64,000 bases of DNA from an uncultured Croceitalea sp. (GCA_947494805.1 CANLWK010000002.1:558001-622000); one strand, 5' to 3'; positions 9,154 to 18,677 are shown, counted from the first letter of the stretch. A program made the numbers and translations. The notes: generated by a model from the letters alone, not told the origin.

Positions 9154-10041
9154 TTTTGAGTCGTCATCAGACATATTTATCTCAATATCATTGATGCTAT
9201 CTTTATCGGTAATTGATGCTATCAACTCGTTCATATCCATTTCTTTTAGATCCTCATCCATAAAAAATGGAGACAACTTGTCGTTATTGTAGTGATAGAT
9301 TTTCCAACGTTTGAACGAATATTCTAAAGCCGTCAGGTTCTCGACCCAATCGCCAGAGTTGAGGTACATGGTTTTACCATGTTTGTTCTCATATCGTTCT
9401 TTTTTGGGTTGGTGAATATGACCACAAATCACATAATCATAATCGTTTTCAATGGCAAGGTCCCCCGCAGTCTTCTCAAAATCATTGATATACTTGACAG
9501 CCCCTTTGACGCTGTTCTTGATTTTCTTTGAAAGTGAGTATTTTTCTCTCCCTAGTTTTAGCAACCACCAATTGACAGAACGGTTCATCAATATCAATAG
9601 ATCATATCCGTATCCGCCCAATTTTGCCAACCATTTTGCATTTTGGATGGAAACATCAAAAACATCGCCATGAAAAATCCATGCTTTTTTTCCATCCAGA
9701 TTGAGTACCAGTTTATTGGCTATCTTAAAGTTGCCCATTGAAGTGTAGGCAAATTTCCGCAGCATTTCGTCATGGTTGCCCGTGATGTAAAAAACCTCGG
9801 TGCCTTTTGACGCCATACCAATAATCTTCTTTAATACCTTTAGATGTGAAGGGGGAAAATACCGCTTTTTGAACTGCCAAATATCGATAATATCTCCGTT
9901 CAGCACCAGTTTCTTGGGCTGAATACTATTTAAATAGGTGATTAGTTCATCTGCATGGCAGCCGTATGTTCCCAAGTGAACATCTGATATCACAGCCAAC
10001 TCTATCTTCCTCTTTTTCAATACCGAATAGTTTAATTGCAA
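9109..10041 (-). CDS. LpxH-like metallophosphoesterase (UDP-2,3-diacylglucosamine diphosphatase family)
   Basis: A 310-aa calcineurin-like phosphoesterase with all metal-binding blocks in order: ISDVHLG (~18-24), LNGDIID (~47-53), TGNHDE (~87-92), FHGDVFD and CGHIHQP. This is the Bacteroidota LpxH-like form that hydrolyses UDP-2,3-diacylglucosamine in lipid A synthesis, or a related phosphoesterase. The first codon at 10041 is TTG. A second TTG at 10020 (LKKRKIELAVISD) is an equally good start, and no ATG is available before the first motif. The C-terminal ~35 residues are acidic and poorly conserved in appearance. The 3' end overlaps the end of the convergent FAD oxidase gene by 45 bases. 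Confidence 0.82.
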   Translation of the reverse strand: MQLNYSVLKKRKIELAVISDVHLGTYGCHADELITYLNSIQPKKLVLNGDIIDIWQFKKRYFPPSHLKVLKKIIGMASKGTEVFYITGNHDEMLRKFAYTSMGNFKIANKLVLNLDGKKAWIFHGDVFDVSIQNAKWLAKLGGYGYDLLILMNRSVNWWLLKLGREKYSLSKKIKNSVKGAVKYINDFEKTAGDLAIENDYDYVICGHIHQPKKERYENKHGKTMYLNSGDWVENLTALEYSFKRWKIYHYNNDKLSPFFMDEDLKEMDMNELIASITDKDSINDIEINMSDDDSKSMDKQGLSQDTDGM

Positions 10042-10161
10042 ATTACGGTTGTAGGAATAAACTTAAAATCAATTTGAAGTCAAGTGTTTATCAGCATATT
10101 GTTAAGTTTAGGTCATGAAACGGTCGGTATGTTTCAAAATCTTTAAGTGAGACCGAGGCTT

Positions 10162-10190
10162 TTGTAAAACACATTTAAAAAGTACCTTTG
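10162..10190 (+). promoter_or_regulatory. Promoter of aroC
   Basis: A full Bacteroidota promoter: TTG at 10162-10164, 18 bases, then TACCTTTG at 10183-10190 (TAnnTTTG). The aroC ATG is 20 bases further on, so the leader is short. Confidence 0.72.
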
Positions 10191-10210
10191 AAAACTTCAT
10201 AAATAAGCAT

Positions 10211-11275
10211 ATGGCAGGTAATTCTTTTGGTAACCTTTTTCGTTTGACAACATTTGGCGAATCACATGGTAGGGCCTTGGGCGGTGTCATTGATGGGTGC
10301 CCTGCGGGCATTGCACTGGATATAGAAGCTGTTCAAAGTGAATTGAACCGTCGTAAACCTGGGCAATCGGCCATCGTGACACAGCGAAAAGAACCTGATA
10401 CGGTTGAAATATATTCAGGGATGTTTGAGGGTAAGACTACGGGTACGCCCATCGGATTTGCAATTCACAACACCAACCAAAAGTCAAAAGATTATTCACA
10501 TATCAAAGATTCATACCGCCCTTCGCATGCCGATTATGTCTATGACAAAAAATATGGTTTTCGTGATTATCGCGGTGGTGGGCGAAGCTCGGCGAGAGAA
10601 ACGGCAAGTCGGGTAGTAGCGGGGGCCATTGCCAAACAATTTTTAAAAGGTGTAAAGATCAATGCCTTTGTGTCTCAAGTAGGGGAGTTAAAACTAGAGG
10701 TGCCTTATCAAGAATTGGATTTTAACCAAATCGAACAGAATTCTGTGCGCTGTGCTGACCCTGATATGGCCATAAAGATGGAGGATTACATCAAACGCAT
10801 TAAAAAAGAGGGGGATACCATAGGTGGCGTAATTACCTGTGTCACCCAAAATGTACCGATTGGTCTTGGCGAACCCGTTTTTGATAAGCTCCATGCAGAA
10901 TTGGGTAAGGCCATGTTATCCATAAATGCCGTAAAAGGTTTTGAATATGGCAGTGGCTTCGCAGGTGTAGCTATGAAAGGAAGTGCCCATAACGATCAAT
11001 TTAACAATGATGGTACCACCAAGACCAATATGAGCGGAGGTGTTCAAGGTGGTATCAGCAATGGAATGGATATTTACTTTAATGTAGCGTTCAAACCTGT
11101 TGCTACGGTACTACAAGCCTATGAAACCATAGATAAAGAAGGAAATTCAGTAACTACAAAAGGTAAGGGTAGGCATGATCCTTGCGTGGTACCGCGGGCA
11201 GTACCCATCGTTGAGGCGATGACCGCTTTGGTCTTGGCCGATTTTAGCTTATTGGCACGAACAAACAAGTTTTAA
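10211..11275 (+). CDS. aroC: Chorismate synthase
   Basis: Last step of the shikimate pathway: converts 5-enolpyruvylshikimate-3-phosphate to chorismate with reduced FMN. 354 aa, the usual length. Signatures seen: [18 protein letters not shown] near the N-terminus, the [18 protein letters not shown] block (~121-139), and the C-terminal [18 protein letters not shown] block. The catalytic histidines are in place (H of GESHG and H of GRHDP). The ATG at 10211 follows a good promoter by 20 bases. A DinB-like gene follows after 16 bases and may be co-transcribed. Confidence 0.97.
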   Translation: MAGNSFGNLFRLTTFGESHGRALGGVIDGCPAGIALDIEAVQSELNRRKPGQSAIVTQRKEPDTVEIYSGMFEGKTTGTPIGFAIHNTNQKSKDYSHIKDSYRPSHADYVYDKKYGFRDYRGGGRSSARETASRVVAGAIAKQFLKGVKINAFVSQVGELKLEVPYQELDFNQIEQNSVRCADPDMAIKMEDYIKRIKKEGDTIGGVITCVTQNVPIGLGEPVFDKLHAELGKAMLSINAVKGFEYGSGFAGVAMKGSAHNDQFNNDGTTKTNMSGGVQGGISNGMDIYFNVAFKPVATVLQAYETIDKEGNSVTTKGKGRHDPCVVPRAVPIVEAMTALVLADFSLLARTNKF

Positions 11276-11291
11276 CCTGGTACCATACTTC

Positions 11292-11783
11292 ATGAACACT
11301 CTGCTCAAACATATCATACAACAACTATTAGAAATTCAAAATGGTAAGCTGTGGATAGGAAGTTCTTACCATAGTAAATTAAAAGATCTTGATGAAGATT
11401 TGGTCTTTGTTAGACCCATAAAGAACTTGCACAGTATTGCTGAGATTATTTCGCACCTTACCTTGTGGAGAACTGAAGCCATTTTGAAGATACGAACGGG
11501 AGAAGGCAGTAAAACCGATGACTGTGAAGAGAATTGGTTGCCCAATGAACGATTAAAAACAAAAGGCTGGACGCAGATCAAATCAGAATATGACAATAGC
11601 CTATCAGAGCTTATTGCACTCTTAAAGGATAAGGATGATGGGTTTTTAGATACCTATTATTACGATACCGATTTCAAGGGCCAGTATACCTACAGCTTTT
11701 TAATGAATGGTATGCTTCATCATGATCTTTACCACCTAGGGCAATTGGGAATAATCATTAAATTCTTAACCGACAAAGCATAA
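11292..11783 (+). CDS. DinB-like four-helix protein
   Basis: A 163-aa DinB/DfsB-type protein. The three-histidine metal site is visible: H in IAEIISHLTLWR (~56) and H-x3-H in MLHHDLYHLGQLG near the C-terminus. Family members are helical metal-binding proteins, some of which are thiol (bacillithiol or mycothiol)-dependent transferases; most are of unknown function. Starts 16 bases after aroC, probably in the same transcript. Confidence 0.82.
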   Translation: MNTLLKHIIQQLLEIQNGKLWIGSSYHSKLKDLDEDLVFVRPIKNLHSIAEIISHLTLWRTEAILKIRTGEGSKTDDCEENWLPNERLKTKGWTQIKSEYDNSLSELIALLKDKDDGFLDTYYYDTDFKGQYTYSFLMNGMLHHDLYHLGQLGIIIKFLTDKA

Positions 11784-11907
11784 ACTGACTTCAATGGACC
11801 AATGTTAAAACACATTTGGTCAATGCTGCCAACCGCTCTTCTCTCAATTGTAAAGCATATTTTCGATTTCTTGGTTTAAATAGTATCTTACCCATCAAAT
11901 TTTGACT

Positions 11908-13233
11908 ATGCGTAAATTAGAACTGCACTGGAAGATTCTCATTGGAATGCTTCTGGGTATTGTGTTTGGCTTTATAATGACATTTTTTGATTGGGGGGCA
12001 GGCTTTGTAGGTGATTGGATTCAACCCTTGGGAACCATTTTTGTGAAACTGCTCAAATTGATAGCCATACCACTGATCATCGCTTCACTGGTCAAAGGTA
12101 TTTCTGACTTAAAGGATATATCAAAATTCAGGAATATTGGTCTTCGTACCATCGGAATTTACATTGTGACCACTGTTGTTGCCATTACCATTGGCTTGGT
12201 ATTGGTCAATCTTTCCCAACCTGGGGATGGTATTTCTGAAGAAACGGTCAATAAACTTACTGAGACTTATGCGAGTTCTGAGGGGGTGACCAAGAAGATG
12301 AACGAGGCCATGAAACAAAAAGATAGTGGGCCGTTGCAATTTTTGGTCGATATGGTACCCGATAACGCCTTAAAGGCCATGAGCGACAACGCCTTAATGC
12401 TCCAGGTTATCTTTTTTACCATATTCTTGGGTATTTCAATGCTTTTGATAGGCGAAGAAAAATCAAAGCCTTTAAAAGACTTTTTTGATTCTTTGAATGA
12501 AGTCGTACTTAAAATGGTAGACCTGATCATGTTGTCAGCGCCTTATGCCGTGTTTGCCCTTTTAGCAGGCGTTGTAGTGTCATCAAGTGATCCAGATTTG
12601 CTTTTGGCCTTATTAAAATATGCAGGTACCGTTGTAGCTGGTTTACTGTTGATGATAGTTTTCTATGCTGTTGTGGTATCCGTTTTTACTAAAAAGAATC
12701 CTTTTTGGTTTTTAAAACAAATGAGCCCCGCGCAGTTGCTGGCTTTTTCAACCAGTTCAAGTGCAGCGACCTTACCAGTGACCATGGAGCGTGTTGAAGA
12801 ACATATTGGTGTGGATAAAGAGGTTTCGAGTTTTGTATTGCCCGTTGGTGCTACTATTAATATGGATGGTACCAGTCTTTATCAAGGTGTGGCCGCAGTT
12901 TTTATTTCACAAGCTTTAGGGTTTGATTTGACCTTGGGTGACCAACTGACCATTGTGCTAACGGCTTTGTTGGCCTCTATTGGTTCTGCTGCAGTGCCCG
13001 GTGCAGGTATGGTGATGTTGGTTATCGTACTCGAAGCAATCGGTTTTCCATCAGATAAGTTGGCCATTGGTCTAGCCTTGATTTTTGCAGTTGACAGACC
13101 TTTGGACATGTGCCGTACCGTGGTCAATGTTACGGGTGATGCCACAGTTTCAATGGTAGTGGCAAAATCAGTGGGTAAACTGGGAGAACCCAATGTTAAG
13201 GAATGGGACGACCACTATGACGAAGTGAAATAA
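11908..13233 (+). CDS. Dicarboxylate/amino acid:cation symporter (DAACS/GltP family)
   Basis: A 441-aa secondary transporter with about eight membrane helices and two re-entrant loops. Family signatures seen: the serine-rich HP1 loop AFSTSSSAATLPVTM, the NMDGT motif in helix 7 (ATINMDGTSLYQG), and the HP2/helix 8 region (GAGMVMLVIVL; DRPLDMCRTVVNVTGD). The arginine in DMCRTVVNVTGD is the position that favours acidic substrates (glutamate, aspartate, C4-dicarboxylates) in this family. The first ATG is at 11908; an upstream TTG at 11902 adds two residues and is less likely. The insert at ~115-145 between helices is longer than in GltP. Confidence 0.9.
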   Translation: MRKLELHWKILIGMLLGIVFGFIMTFFDWGAGFVGDWIQPLGTIFVKLLKLIAIPLIIASLVKGISDLKDISKFRNIGLRTIGIYIVTTVVAITIGLVLVNLSQPGDGISEETVNKLTETYASSEGVTKKMNEAMKQKDSGPLQFLVDMVPDNALKAMSDNALMLQVIFFTIFLGISMLLIGEEKSKPLKDFFDSLNEVVLKMVDLIMLSAPYAVFALLAGVVVSSSDPDLLLALLKYAGTVVAGLLLMIVFYAVVVSVFTKKNPFWFLKQMSPAQLLAFSTSSSAATLPVTMERVEEHIGVDKEVSSFVLPVGATINMDGTSLYQGVAAVFISQALGFDLTLGDQLTIVLTALLASIGSAAVPGAGMVMLVIVLEAIGFPSDKLAIGLALIFAVDRPLDMCRTVVNVTGDATVSMVVAKSVGKLGEPNVKEWDDHYDEVK

Positions 13234-13334
13234 TAAATCCTTACTTTTTTTTAGTACTAAAGAGATTTAGACCGAAGGTTGAACCATTGAGGTTGCCATT
13301 GCTGCTAAGTCAGGGGGTTACCTTACTTTTCTTT

Positions 13335-13365
13335 TTGCATAACTAAAAAACAACCCTTAACTTTT
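13335..13365 (+). promoter_or_regulatory. Probable promoter of the ATP-grasp operon
   Basis: TTG at 13335-13337, 20 bases, then TAACTTTT at 13358-13365, which matches TAnnTTTG except for the last base. The ATP-grasp ATG is 25 bases downstream. No second promoter is apparent before the next two coupled genes. Confidence 0.42.
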
Positions 13366-13389
13366 AGCTATAATAATCAACCCTCTTGT

Positions 13390-14421
13390 ATGAATATTTG
13401 TTTTTTGATGTATCCATGGGAAGAAATCGACCCTGAGAACGACACCAGTCTTGCATTGATTCATGAATGTGTGAAAAGGGGCCATGGAGTAGCCTTGTGC
13501 AGCCCGGTCAACCTGACCATTCGCAATAGTGTAACGAATGCCTTTTGTACCGTTGTTGGTAAGATGGAAAAGGTTTCAAGCAATTTGAAGACCTTTTACA
13601 AACAGGCAAAATTAAGGGAAGAAATGCTACCCTTGGCTGGCTTTGATGTCATTTTCATGCGGGCCAATCCGCCTCTAGACCCAATCATGCTGAATTTTTT
13701 AGATTCGGTGAAAGACGATGTGTTCATCGTAAATTCGCTTCAAGGGCTTCGTGAGGCCAATAACAAGCTTTATACGGCAGCCTTTGGTGATAGTCATAGC
13801 AATATCATTCCGACGACGCACGTCTCAAAAAACAAAAATTACCTGGTCAGACAGATTAAAGAATCCACCGCCGATAAAATGATATTAAAGCCCTTAAACG
13901 GTTTTGGGGGGTCTGGTGTTATCTTGATTGAAAAGTCGGCTATGAGCAATATAAAATCTCTTCTTGATTTTTACGTAACTAACTCAGATGGAACATCTAA
14001 TTATGTTATACTTCAAGAATACATTGAAGGTGCTGATCAGGGCGATGTCCGTATACTCTTGTTGAATGGTGAGCCCATTGGTGCCATGAAACGGGTGCCA
14101 GGTTCAGACGACCATCGTTCCAATGTTTCCGCGGGCGGTTCAGTGGCCAAGCACAGTTTGACCAAAGAAGAAAAGGCCCTGTGCAAACAGATTGGTCCAA
14201 AATTGGTGAAAGACGGACTATACTTTGTGGGTATCGATGTCATTGGTGGTAAATTGGTCGAGGTCAATGTGATGTCTCCTGGGGGAATTACCTATATGAA
14301 CAAAGTTTACAAGACCAAAATTCAGTGCAAGGTAATTGACTTTATTGAAAGTAAGGTGTTGGACCAATTAGAAGCTTTCAACCGACGTTCGCGTTTACGA
14401 AGTGAAGTGGAAAATGCATAG
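13390..14421 (+). CDS. ATP-grasp ligase, glutathione-synthetase-like (C-N ligase)
   Basis: A 343-aa protein with the prokaryotic glutathione synthetase layout: N-terminal Rossmann-like part (MNICFLMYPWEEIDPENDTS), a central FMRANPPLDP block like the GshB substrate loop, then the ATP-grasp fold with the nucleotide loop MILKPLNGFGGSGV (~158-171), a QEYIEG block, and the metal-binding VEVNVMSPGG end (~300). ATP-grasp enzymes join a carboxylate to an amine through an acyl phosphate. No GshA is in the window, and its partners are an amidohydrolase and a DUF1704 peptidase, so peptide-tail ligation is an alternative to glutathione synthesis. First gene of a coupled trio (8-base overlap with the next). 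Confidence 0.85.
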   Translation: MNICFLMYPWEEIDPENDTSLALIHECVKRGHGVALCSPVNLTIRNSVTNAFCTVVGKMEKVSSNLKTFYKQAKLREEMLPLAGFDVIFMRANPPLDPIMLNFLDSVKDDVFIVNSLQGLREANNKLYTAAFGDSHSNIIPTTHVSKNKNYLVRQIKESTADKMILKPLNGFGGSGVILIEKSAMSNIKSLLDFYVTNSDGTSNYVILQEYIEGADQGDVRILLLNGEPIGAMKRVPGSDDHRSNVSAGGSVAKHSLTKEEKALCKQIGPKLVKDGLYFVGIDVIGGKLVEVNVMSPGGITYMNKVYKTKIQCKVIDFIESKVLDQLEAFNRRSRLRSEVENA

Positions 14422-15238
14422 GTTATCCATTGAAGAAATTATAGCCAAGATTCATGCTGCAACACCTTTTGAAGCAGTTTCTGAGGACTACTCTTTCACA
14501 CTAAAAATAGAAGATTACGTTCCCTTTGTCTGTGGCGCGGTGCATGACGGACACCAATTTCGACCATCTTTATGGCAAAATTGTATACACACCGAGTATG
14601 AGCGTTGGTATGAAGAGGATCCCTGCACCAAACAAATGGTGCAATCACAGCCTATTGTTATTGCCGGTTGTGACAGCCGTTTTGAATATGACCTGAACCG
14701 TCCACCAGAGACCGCGATTTTTGATACCGCATGGGGAAAACAATTGTGGAAATCGCCGCTTTCATCAAAAGAAAAATCCCAAAGCCTAGAAAAGCACACC
14801 AACTTTTATAGGGTAGTGCATGCGCTGATACAGAAGATTGAAGCACTTCATGGTAGAGCCATTGTATTTGATATGCACAGCTATAATTGGAAACGGTGGG
14901 ATAGGGCAGTGCCTACTTGGAATTTGGGCACGAGCAATATTGATAATCAGCGCTTCGGAGCCATTGTACAACAATGGAGCGATCGATTGGGTACCGTTAC
15001 ATTGCCCTATAGTTTACCACAGACCTCTTTGGTCAATGACACCTTTCAAGGCAACGGCTATTTTTTAAAATATATTACCAACCACTTTGCAAACACCTTG
15101 GTATTGGCTACTGAAATCTCAAAAATCTATTGTGATGAGCTTACTGGCGTTATTTATCCTGAAGTTGTAAAAAGGGTAGAAGAACAACTAAAACAATTGA
15201 TACCTTTGCAGACTGAAGATTTTCTGGCGCATTTATGA
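14414..15238 (+). CDS. N-formylglutamate amidohydrolase-like hydrolase
   Basis: A 274-aa member of the FGase (HutG-like) zinc hydrolase family. Motifs seen: GAVHDGHQFRP with a metal-site histidine near the N-terminus, ETAIFDTAWG, IVFDMHSYNWKR, and TLVLATEISKIYCDE. Classical FGase removes formate from N-formylglutamate in histidine breakdown, but no hut genes are nearby. Here it overlaps the ATP-grasp gene by 8 bases (ATGCATAG) and the DUF1704 gene by 4 (ATGA), so the three are translationally coupled. A GTG at 14402 would add four residues; ATG 14414 is preferred. Confidence 0.85.
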   Translation: MHRLSIEEIIAKIHAATPFEAVSEDYSFTLKIEDYVPFVCGAVHDGHQFRPSLWQNCIHTEYERWYEEDPCTKQMVQSQPIVIAGCDSRFEYDLNRPPETAIFDTAWGKQLWKSPLSSKEKSQSLEKHTNFYRVVHALIQKIEALHGRAIVFDMHSYNWKRWDRAVPTWNLGTSNIDNQRFGAIVQQWSDRLGTVTLPYSLPQTSLVNDTFQGNGYFLKYITNHFANTLVLATEISKIYCDELTGVIYPEVVKRVEEQLKQLIPLQTEDFLAHL

Positions 15239-16407
15239 TCACTGCACAACAACAATACGATTTGCAACAAGAATACCCCGTTCTCTTTGATATTGATTCC
15301 AATTTAAACCGATTGGTCAAGCGTATTGAGCTGTTGAGCTATGTGAACCCTTTGAATACTGAAAAAGAGAAACATCGGTTCTTTGCATCAAAATATGTCC
15401 ATGAACCAGAATTTAAATATCCCAAACTCAAATTCAATCCGTACAAATTACAGCGTTTGTTCTTTTCGCAACGCCTAGAACGCATTGAAGATGAAACCAT
15501 TCAAAAGTTTTATCAAGACGTAGTGTATTATTATGCCAATATGATCCAGTGTATCGAAACCATTGGTAGGGGCAAGAAGTTTTACTACAATTCGCTTCGT
15601 GTCTATGGCACACCAACGGAGAAAGACGTTGACAATGCTCGGTTCATTCTACATTTTAAAGATGAACCTGTGGCATCGGACATGGATAAAAATCATACGC
15701 CAGAAGAAGCGAAAACATACTTTGAAGCTTTCGCAAAGCAGTATGATTTTCCACTGAATATCAAGTTTTCAGTACATATCGCTGCAGATGCTATGGTGAG
15801 CAATGCGACACAGACCCTCTTTATCAAAAAGAATGCAAAATTCAGCAAAAACCAGTTATTGACCTTGGCGCACCATGAAATCGGCACGCACTTGGTCACA
15901 ACATATAACGGACTGCAACAGCCCTTGACAATTTTCTCAAACGGATTACCAAAAAATGTGGAGACCCAAGAAGGACTTGCGGTTCTTAGCGAATACATGG
16001 GTGGCGCATTGACTTTAAAGCGCTTAAAAGAACTGGCCTATAGGGTAATGGCTGCGGATAGCTTGATCAAAGGATATTCATTTGCCGACACTTTTGATTT
16101 AATTCACGGACAGTACAAGCTTAACCGTCATGAAGCATTTGCCATAACCCTGCGTGCACACCGCGGTGGCGGATTTACCAAAGATCGTTTGTATTTAAGC
16201 GGATTGCGCAAAATTTACAAGCGTTATCAAAATGAAGAGTCCCTTGATGTCCTCTTATCTGGTAAAGTTGCCTTAGATAGTGAAGAACCCATGTGTTACA
16301 TGAAAAAATTAGGACTGGTAAAGCCCAATGCCTTTAAAAGCTTCTCATTTGATCAAAAGCAGAACACCAATACCACGTTAGATTTTATTCTGAACAATTT
16401 GAAGTAA
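15235..16407 (+). CDS. DUF1704 / QEGLA-motif metallopeptidase-like protein (MATCAP family)
   Basis: A 390-aa protein of the family annotated as flavohemoglobin expression-modulating QEGLA-motif protein. It contains HEIGTH at 214-219 (an H-E-x3-H zinc site) and TQEGLAV at 244-250, where E246 is the likely third ligand. The same HExxxH plus QEGLA layout is found in the eukaryotic tubulin carboxypeptidase MATCAP1, which removes a C-terminal tyrosine. This suggests that the bacterial protein is a carboxypeptidase or related hydrolase; its substrate is unknown. It ends the coupled trio, overlapping the FGase-like gene by ATGA. No signal peptide, so cytosolic. Confidence 0.85.
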   Translation: MITAQQQYDLQQEYPVLFDIDSNLNRLVKRIELLSYVNPLNTEKEKHRFFASKYVHEPEFKYPKLKFNPYKLQRLFFSQRLERIEDETIQKFYQDVVYYYANMIQCIETIGRGKKFYYNSLRVYGTPTEKDVDNARFILHFKDEPVASDMDKNHTPEEAKTYFEAFAKQYDFPLNIKFSVHIAADAMVSNATQTLFIKKNAKFSKNQLLTLAHHEIGTHLVTTYNGLQQPLTIFSNGLPKNVETQEGLAVLSEYMGGALTLKRLKELAYRVMAADSLIKGYSFADTFDLIHGQYKLNRHEAFAITLRAHRGGGFTKDRLYLSGLRKIYKRYQNEESLDVLLSGKVALDSEEPMCYMKKLGLVKPNAFKSFSFDQKQNTNTTLDFILNNLK

Positions 16408-16562
16408 TTTTTATGATAAGAATTGCATTGATTTTCATGAATTGCTCTGTCCTTAATACCATTTAGGATGTATCTGCCATTCTGAACGGATTGAAGCATC
16501 TCACCGTTACTGTACAGATGGTCCTTCAATCCAATTCGTACCGTTTTGAACGGTGTCCAAAC

Positions 16563-18677
16563 TCACAATGAGATATACCTACCACTAGGATACTTCACCG
16601 TAAATGAAAAGCGCTCTTTTTGAGTCTCTTGCGGGTTTAGCTTTATATTCCAACTAAGCAGTCCTCTCTCCTTGTCATAGTCAGCATTATTACTGAGAAT
16701 ATCATCAACCTTAATCTGTTTGTTCTGAGATTTTGGTATTCTATCCATCAACTTTATATTGATTGCCGTGTTCTTGTTGTTTTTGATCTCTAAATTATAT
16801 ACCCTATCCAAAATGCGGTTACTTCCGGTAAACGACTTGCTTTTGAAGTTTCGCTCTTGCTTTCGGGTAACCGATATATTTTGATCGATACCTAGGGAAA
16901 GTACCATCTCTTTTTTGACCGTATACGGATCTAAACTTGTTTTACCGGCAAAAGTTCCTTCATAATAGATATTGGCCTCACCTGGTAGCAATTGGTGTTT
17001 TTCCCAATCGGTAAAACTTGCAGTCAAGAATACGTTTTCATTGATAATGGGTGCCGCAAAGTATTCGTAGTTCGCTTTAAACTTAAAAGTGTTGATTTCA
17101 ATGGCCGTGATATCACCATCTGAGGCTATGGTATAAGGCTTTTTGATAATAAACTTGGCATTGCTCAAATCATCTTGCAGGGTACTTCTTTTGGTAGTAA
17201 TAAGTACGACACCATTGGCACTGCGACTACCATAAATTGCTGCGGCCGTTTCACTTTTTAAGGTCTCAATGTTCTGAATTTCATTTTCGTCCAAATCGCC
17301 AACTTCATAACCTTTTACGGGAACACCGTCAATGATATACAATGGCGGAGTATAGTTTGATAAATTTGAAATTCCCCTAACTCGAACATTATGTACACCT
17401 CCAGTTCTTCCTGAAGAGTTAACTATGTTCACACCAGCCGCCCTTCCTTGTAACCTTTGCTCAAGATTTACTGAACTCACAGCTGAAGTATTGCTTCTTG
17501 TGCTTCCATAGCCCATAACAATTACTTCATCTAAAACGGCAGTATCTTCTTCCATTTGAATGTTCATTATGGAAGAATAAACAGGAAGTTGTATGCTTTT
17601 TTGACCGATATACGAAAATTCCAACTCTTGTCCATTTTGGATATCTACAGCATATTTGCCATCAAAGTCCGTTTGTGTACCATTGCTGGTTCCCTTTATT
17701 ACAACATTGACCCCTGGCAAGGGTTCTCCAGAAGCGTCTGTAATAGTACCTACAACTTTTCTGACCATAGGGTTGTAGGCGTAACCCTTTTTTCGTGTTT
17801 TAAAGGCTGATGGTCGGTTATATGCACTGACAAAGTTCAAGTATTTGGTGTCCAATCGGGGTTTGGCCAGGTTAAAATTGGGATTTCCGGTAGATAGGGT
17901 CACCTCTACATTTTTCCAATCTTGCCCTGTATTTTGATAGACATTTGCCTTGTAGGCCAAGTTCAGTGGGGCGTTTAAGGCTTTTGATTTGATATCATAA
18001 TTGGGAATCCACCCTGCCTCATGAATAAAATAGGATATTTTGAGCTCAAGGGCCGTAGTTACCGGTGCATCAAATTTCAGTGTCAGTTCTCCCTGTGGTT
18101 CTTCAGGTGCGCTGTTCGCCTCGGCCAGTTGGTTTTGAATACCTTGAACCGTTTTATTCAGCTTATTGATCTTCAGATTAGTGGTGTATATGGCATTTTT
18201 GATAGCGGTGATACGTTCCCGGTAATAGGTACTGATTTCTTTCACTTTTTGAATATCGAGCGTTTGATTGTTTCCAGCAACTAGGCGGTTTTTTGTAATC
18301 ACGAGTTCTTCTTCTTTCAACCCAGCAATGCTATTCTTCAACATATTGATTTTTTGGCTAAGTTGTTCCATTTCCTTTTGCCATGTTTCCGTTTGGGGGT
18401 GACTTTCTGATTTTTCCAAATAATTGATATCATAGGCCATGGACAAAATCGAAACCGATTGTAAACCAGAAACTTGAATACTGTTTTCATCTATTTTGTG
18501 TGACAGACCGATTAAAATCACTTCAGAAATTCCTGGTTTCAAGCTGAAAGTGGTATTCCGTTGGATCTGGGCGCCACTTAAATAGACAGTTACGGCCTTA
18601 ATTGTCGATGGAAGTTTTATAGTATTAGCAGTCAATAGGATAGGTACCACGAATAGAAGGAAAAATAGCTTTTTCAT
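16563..18677 (-). CDS. DUF4140/DUF4139 (MuiA-like) protein with inserted carboxypeptidase-regulatory and TonB-plug domains
   Basis: 704 aa with a signal peptide (1-17). Residues ~25-95 match the DUF4140 N-terminal domain (VTVYLSGAQIQRNTTFSL). A coiled coil (~95-190) follows. DUF4139 begins at ~200 (ISYFIHEAGWIPNYDI) and resumes at ~508 to the end (WNIKLNPQETQKERFSFTV). Between the halves, residues ~305-378 form a carboxypeptidase-regulatory-like beta domain (GTITDASGEPLPGVNV), and 380-498 form a SusC-type TonB plug (LDEVIVMGYGS, RVRGISNLS, YIIDGVPV, SANGVVLITTKR), with no beta-barrel after it. MuiA-family function is poorly known (mucoidy inhibition in Azotobacter-type systems). Stand-alone on the minus strand. 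Confidence 0.85.
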   Translation of the reverse strand: MKKLFFLLFVVPILLTANTIKLPSTIKAVTVYLSGAQIQRNTTFSLKPGISEVILIGLSHKIDENSIQVSGLQSVSILSMAYDINYLEKSESHPQTETWQKEMEQLSQKINMLKNSIAGLKEEELVITKNRLVAGNNQTLDIQKVKEISTYYRERITAIKNAIYTTNLKINKLNKTVQGIQNQLAEANSAPEEPQGELTLKFDAPVTTALELKISYFIHEAGWIPNYDIKSKALNAPLNLAYKANVYQNTGQDWKNVEVTLSTGNPNFNLAKPRLDTKYLNFVSAYNRPSAFKTRKKGYAYNPMVRKVVGTITDASGEPLPGVNVVIKGTSNGTQTDFDGKYAVDIQNGQELEFSYIGQKSIQLPVYSSIMNIQMEEDTAVLDEVIVMGYGSTRSNTSAVSSVNLEQRLQGRAAGVNIVNSSGRTGGVHNVRVRGISNLSNYTPPLYIIDGVPVKGYEVGDLDENEIQNIETLKSETAAAIYGSRSANGVVLITTKRSTLQDDLSNAKFIIKKPYTIASDGDITAIEINTFKFKANYEYFAAPIINENVFLTASFTDWEKHQLLPGEANIYYEGTFAGKTSLDPYTVKKEMVLSLGIDQNISVTRKQERNFKSKSFTGSNRILDRVYNLEIKNNKNTAINIKLMDRIPKSQNKQIKVDDILSNNADYDKERGLLSWNIKLNPQETQKERFSFTVKYPSGRYISL

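Noticed and set aside
14402-14413. GTG start for the FGase-like protein
   Set aside because: The ATG 12 bases later gives a normal start with an ordinary 8-base overlap, so GTG is not needed.
16408-16562. Inverted motifs around CTGAACGGATTGAAG and CTTCAATCCAATTCG as a terminator
   Set aside because: Pairing is only partial, there is no T-run, and spacing is too long for a convincing hairpin.
16563-18677. TonB-dependent receptor gene
   Set aside because: Plug and regulatory domain are present but no beta-barrel follows; the frame continues into DUF4139, so it is an insertion and not a SusC receptor.
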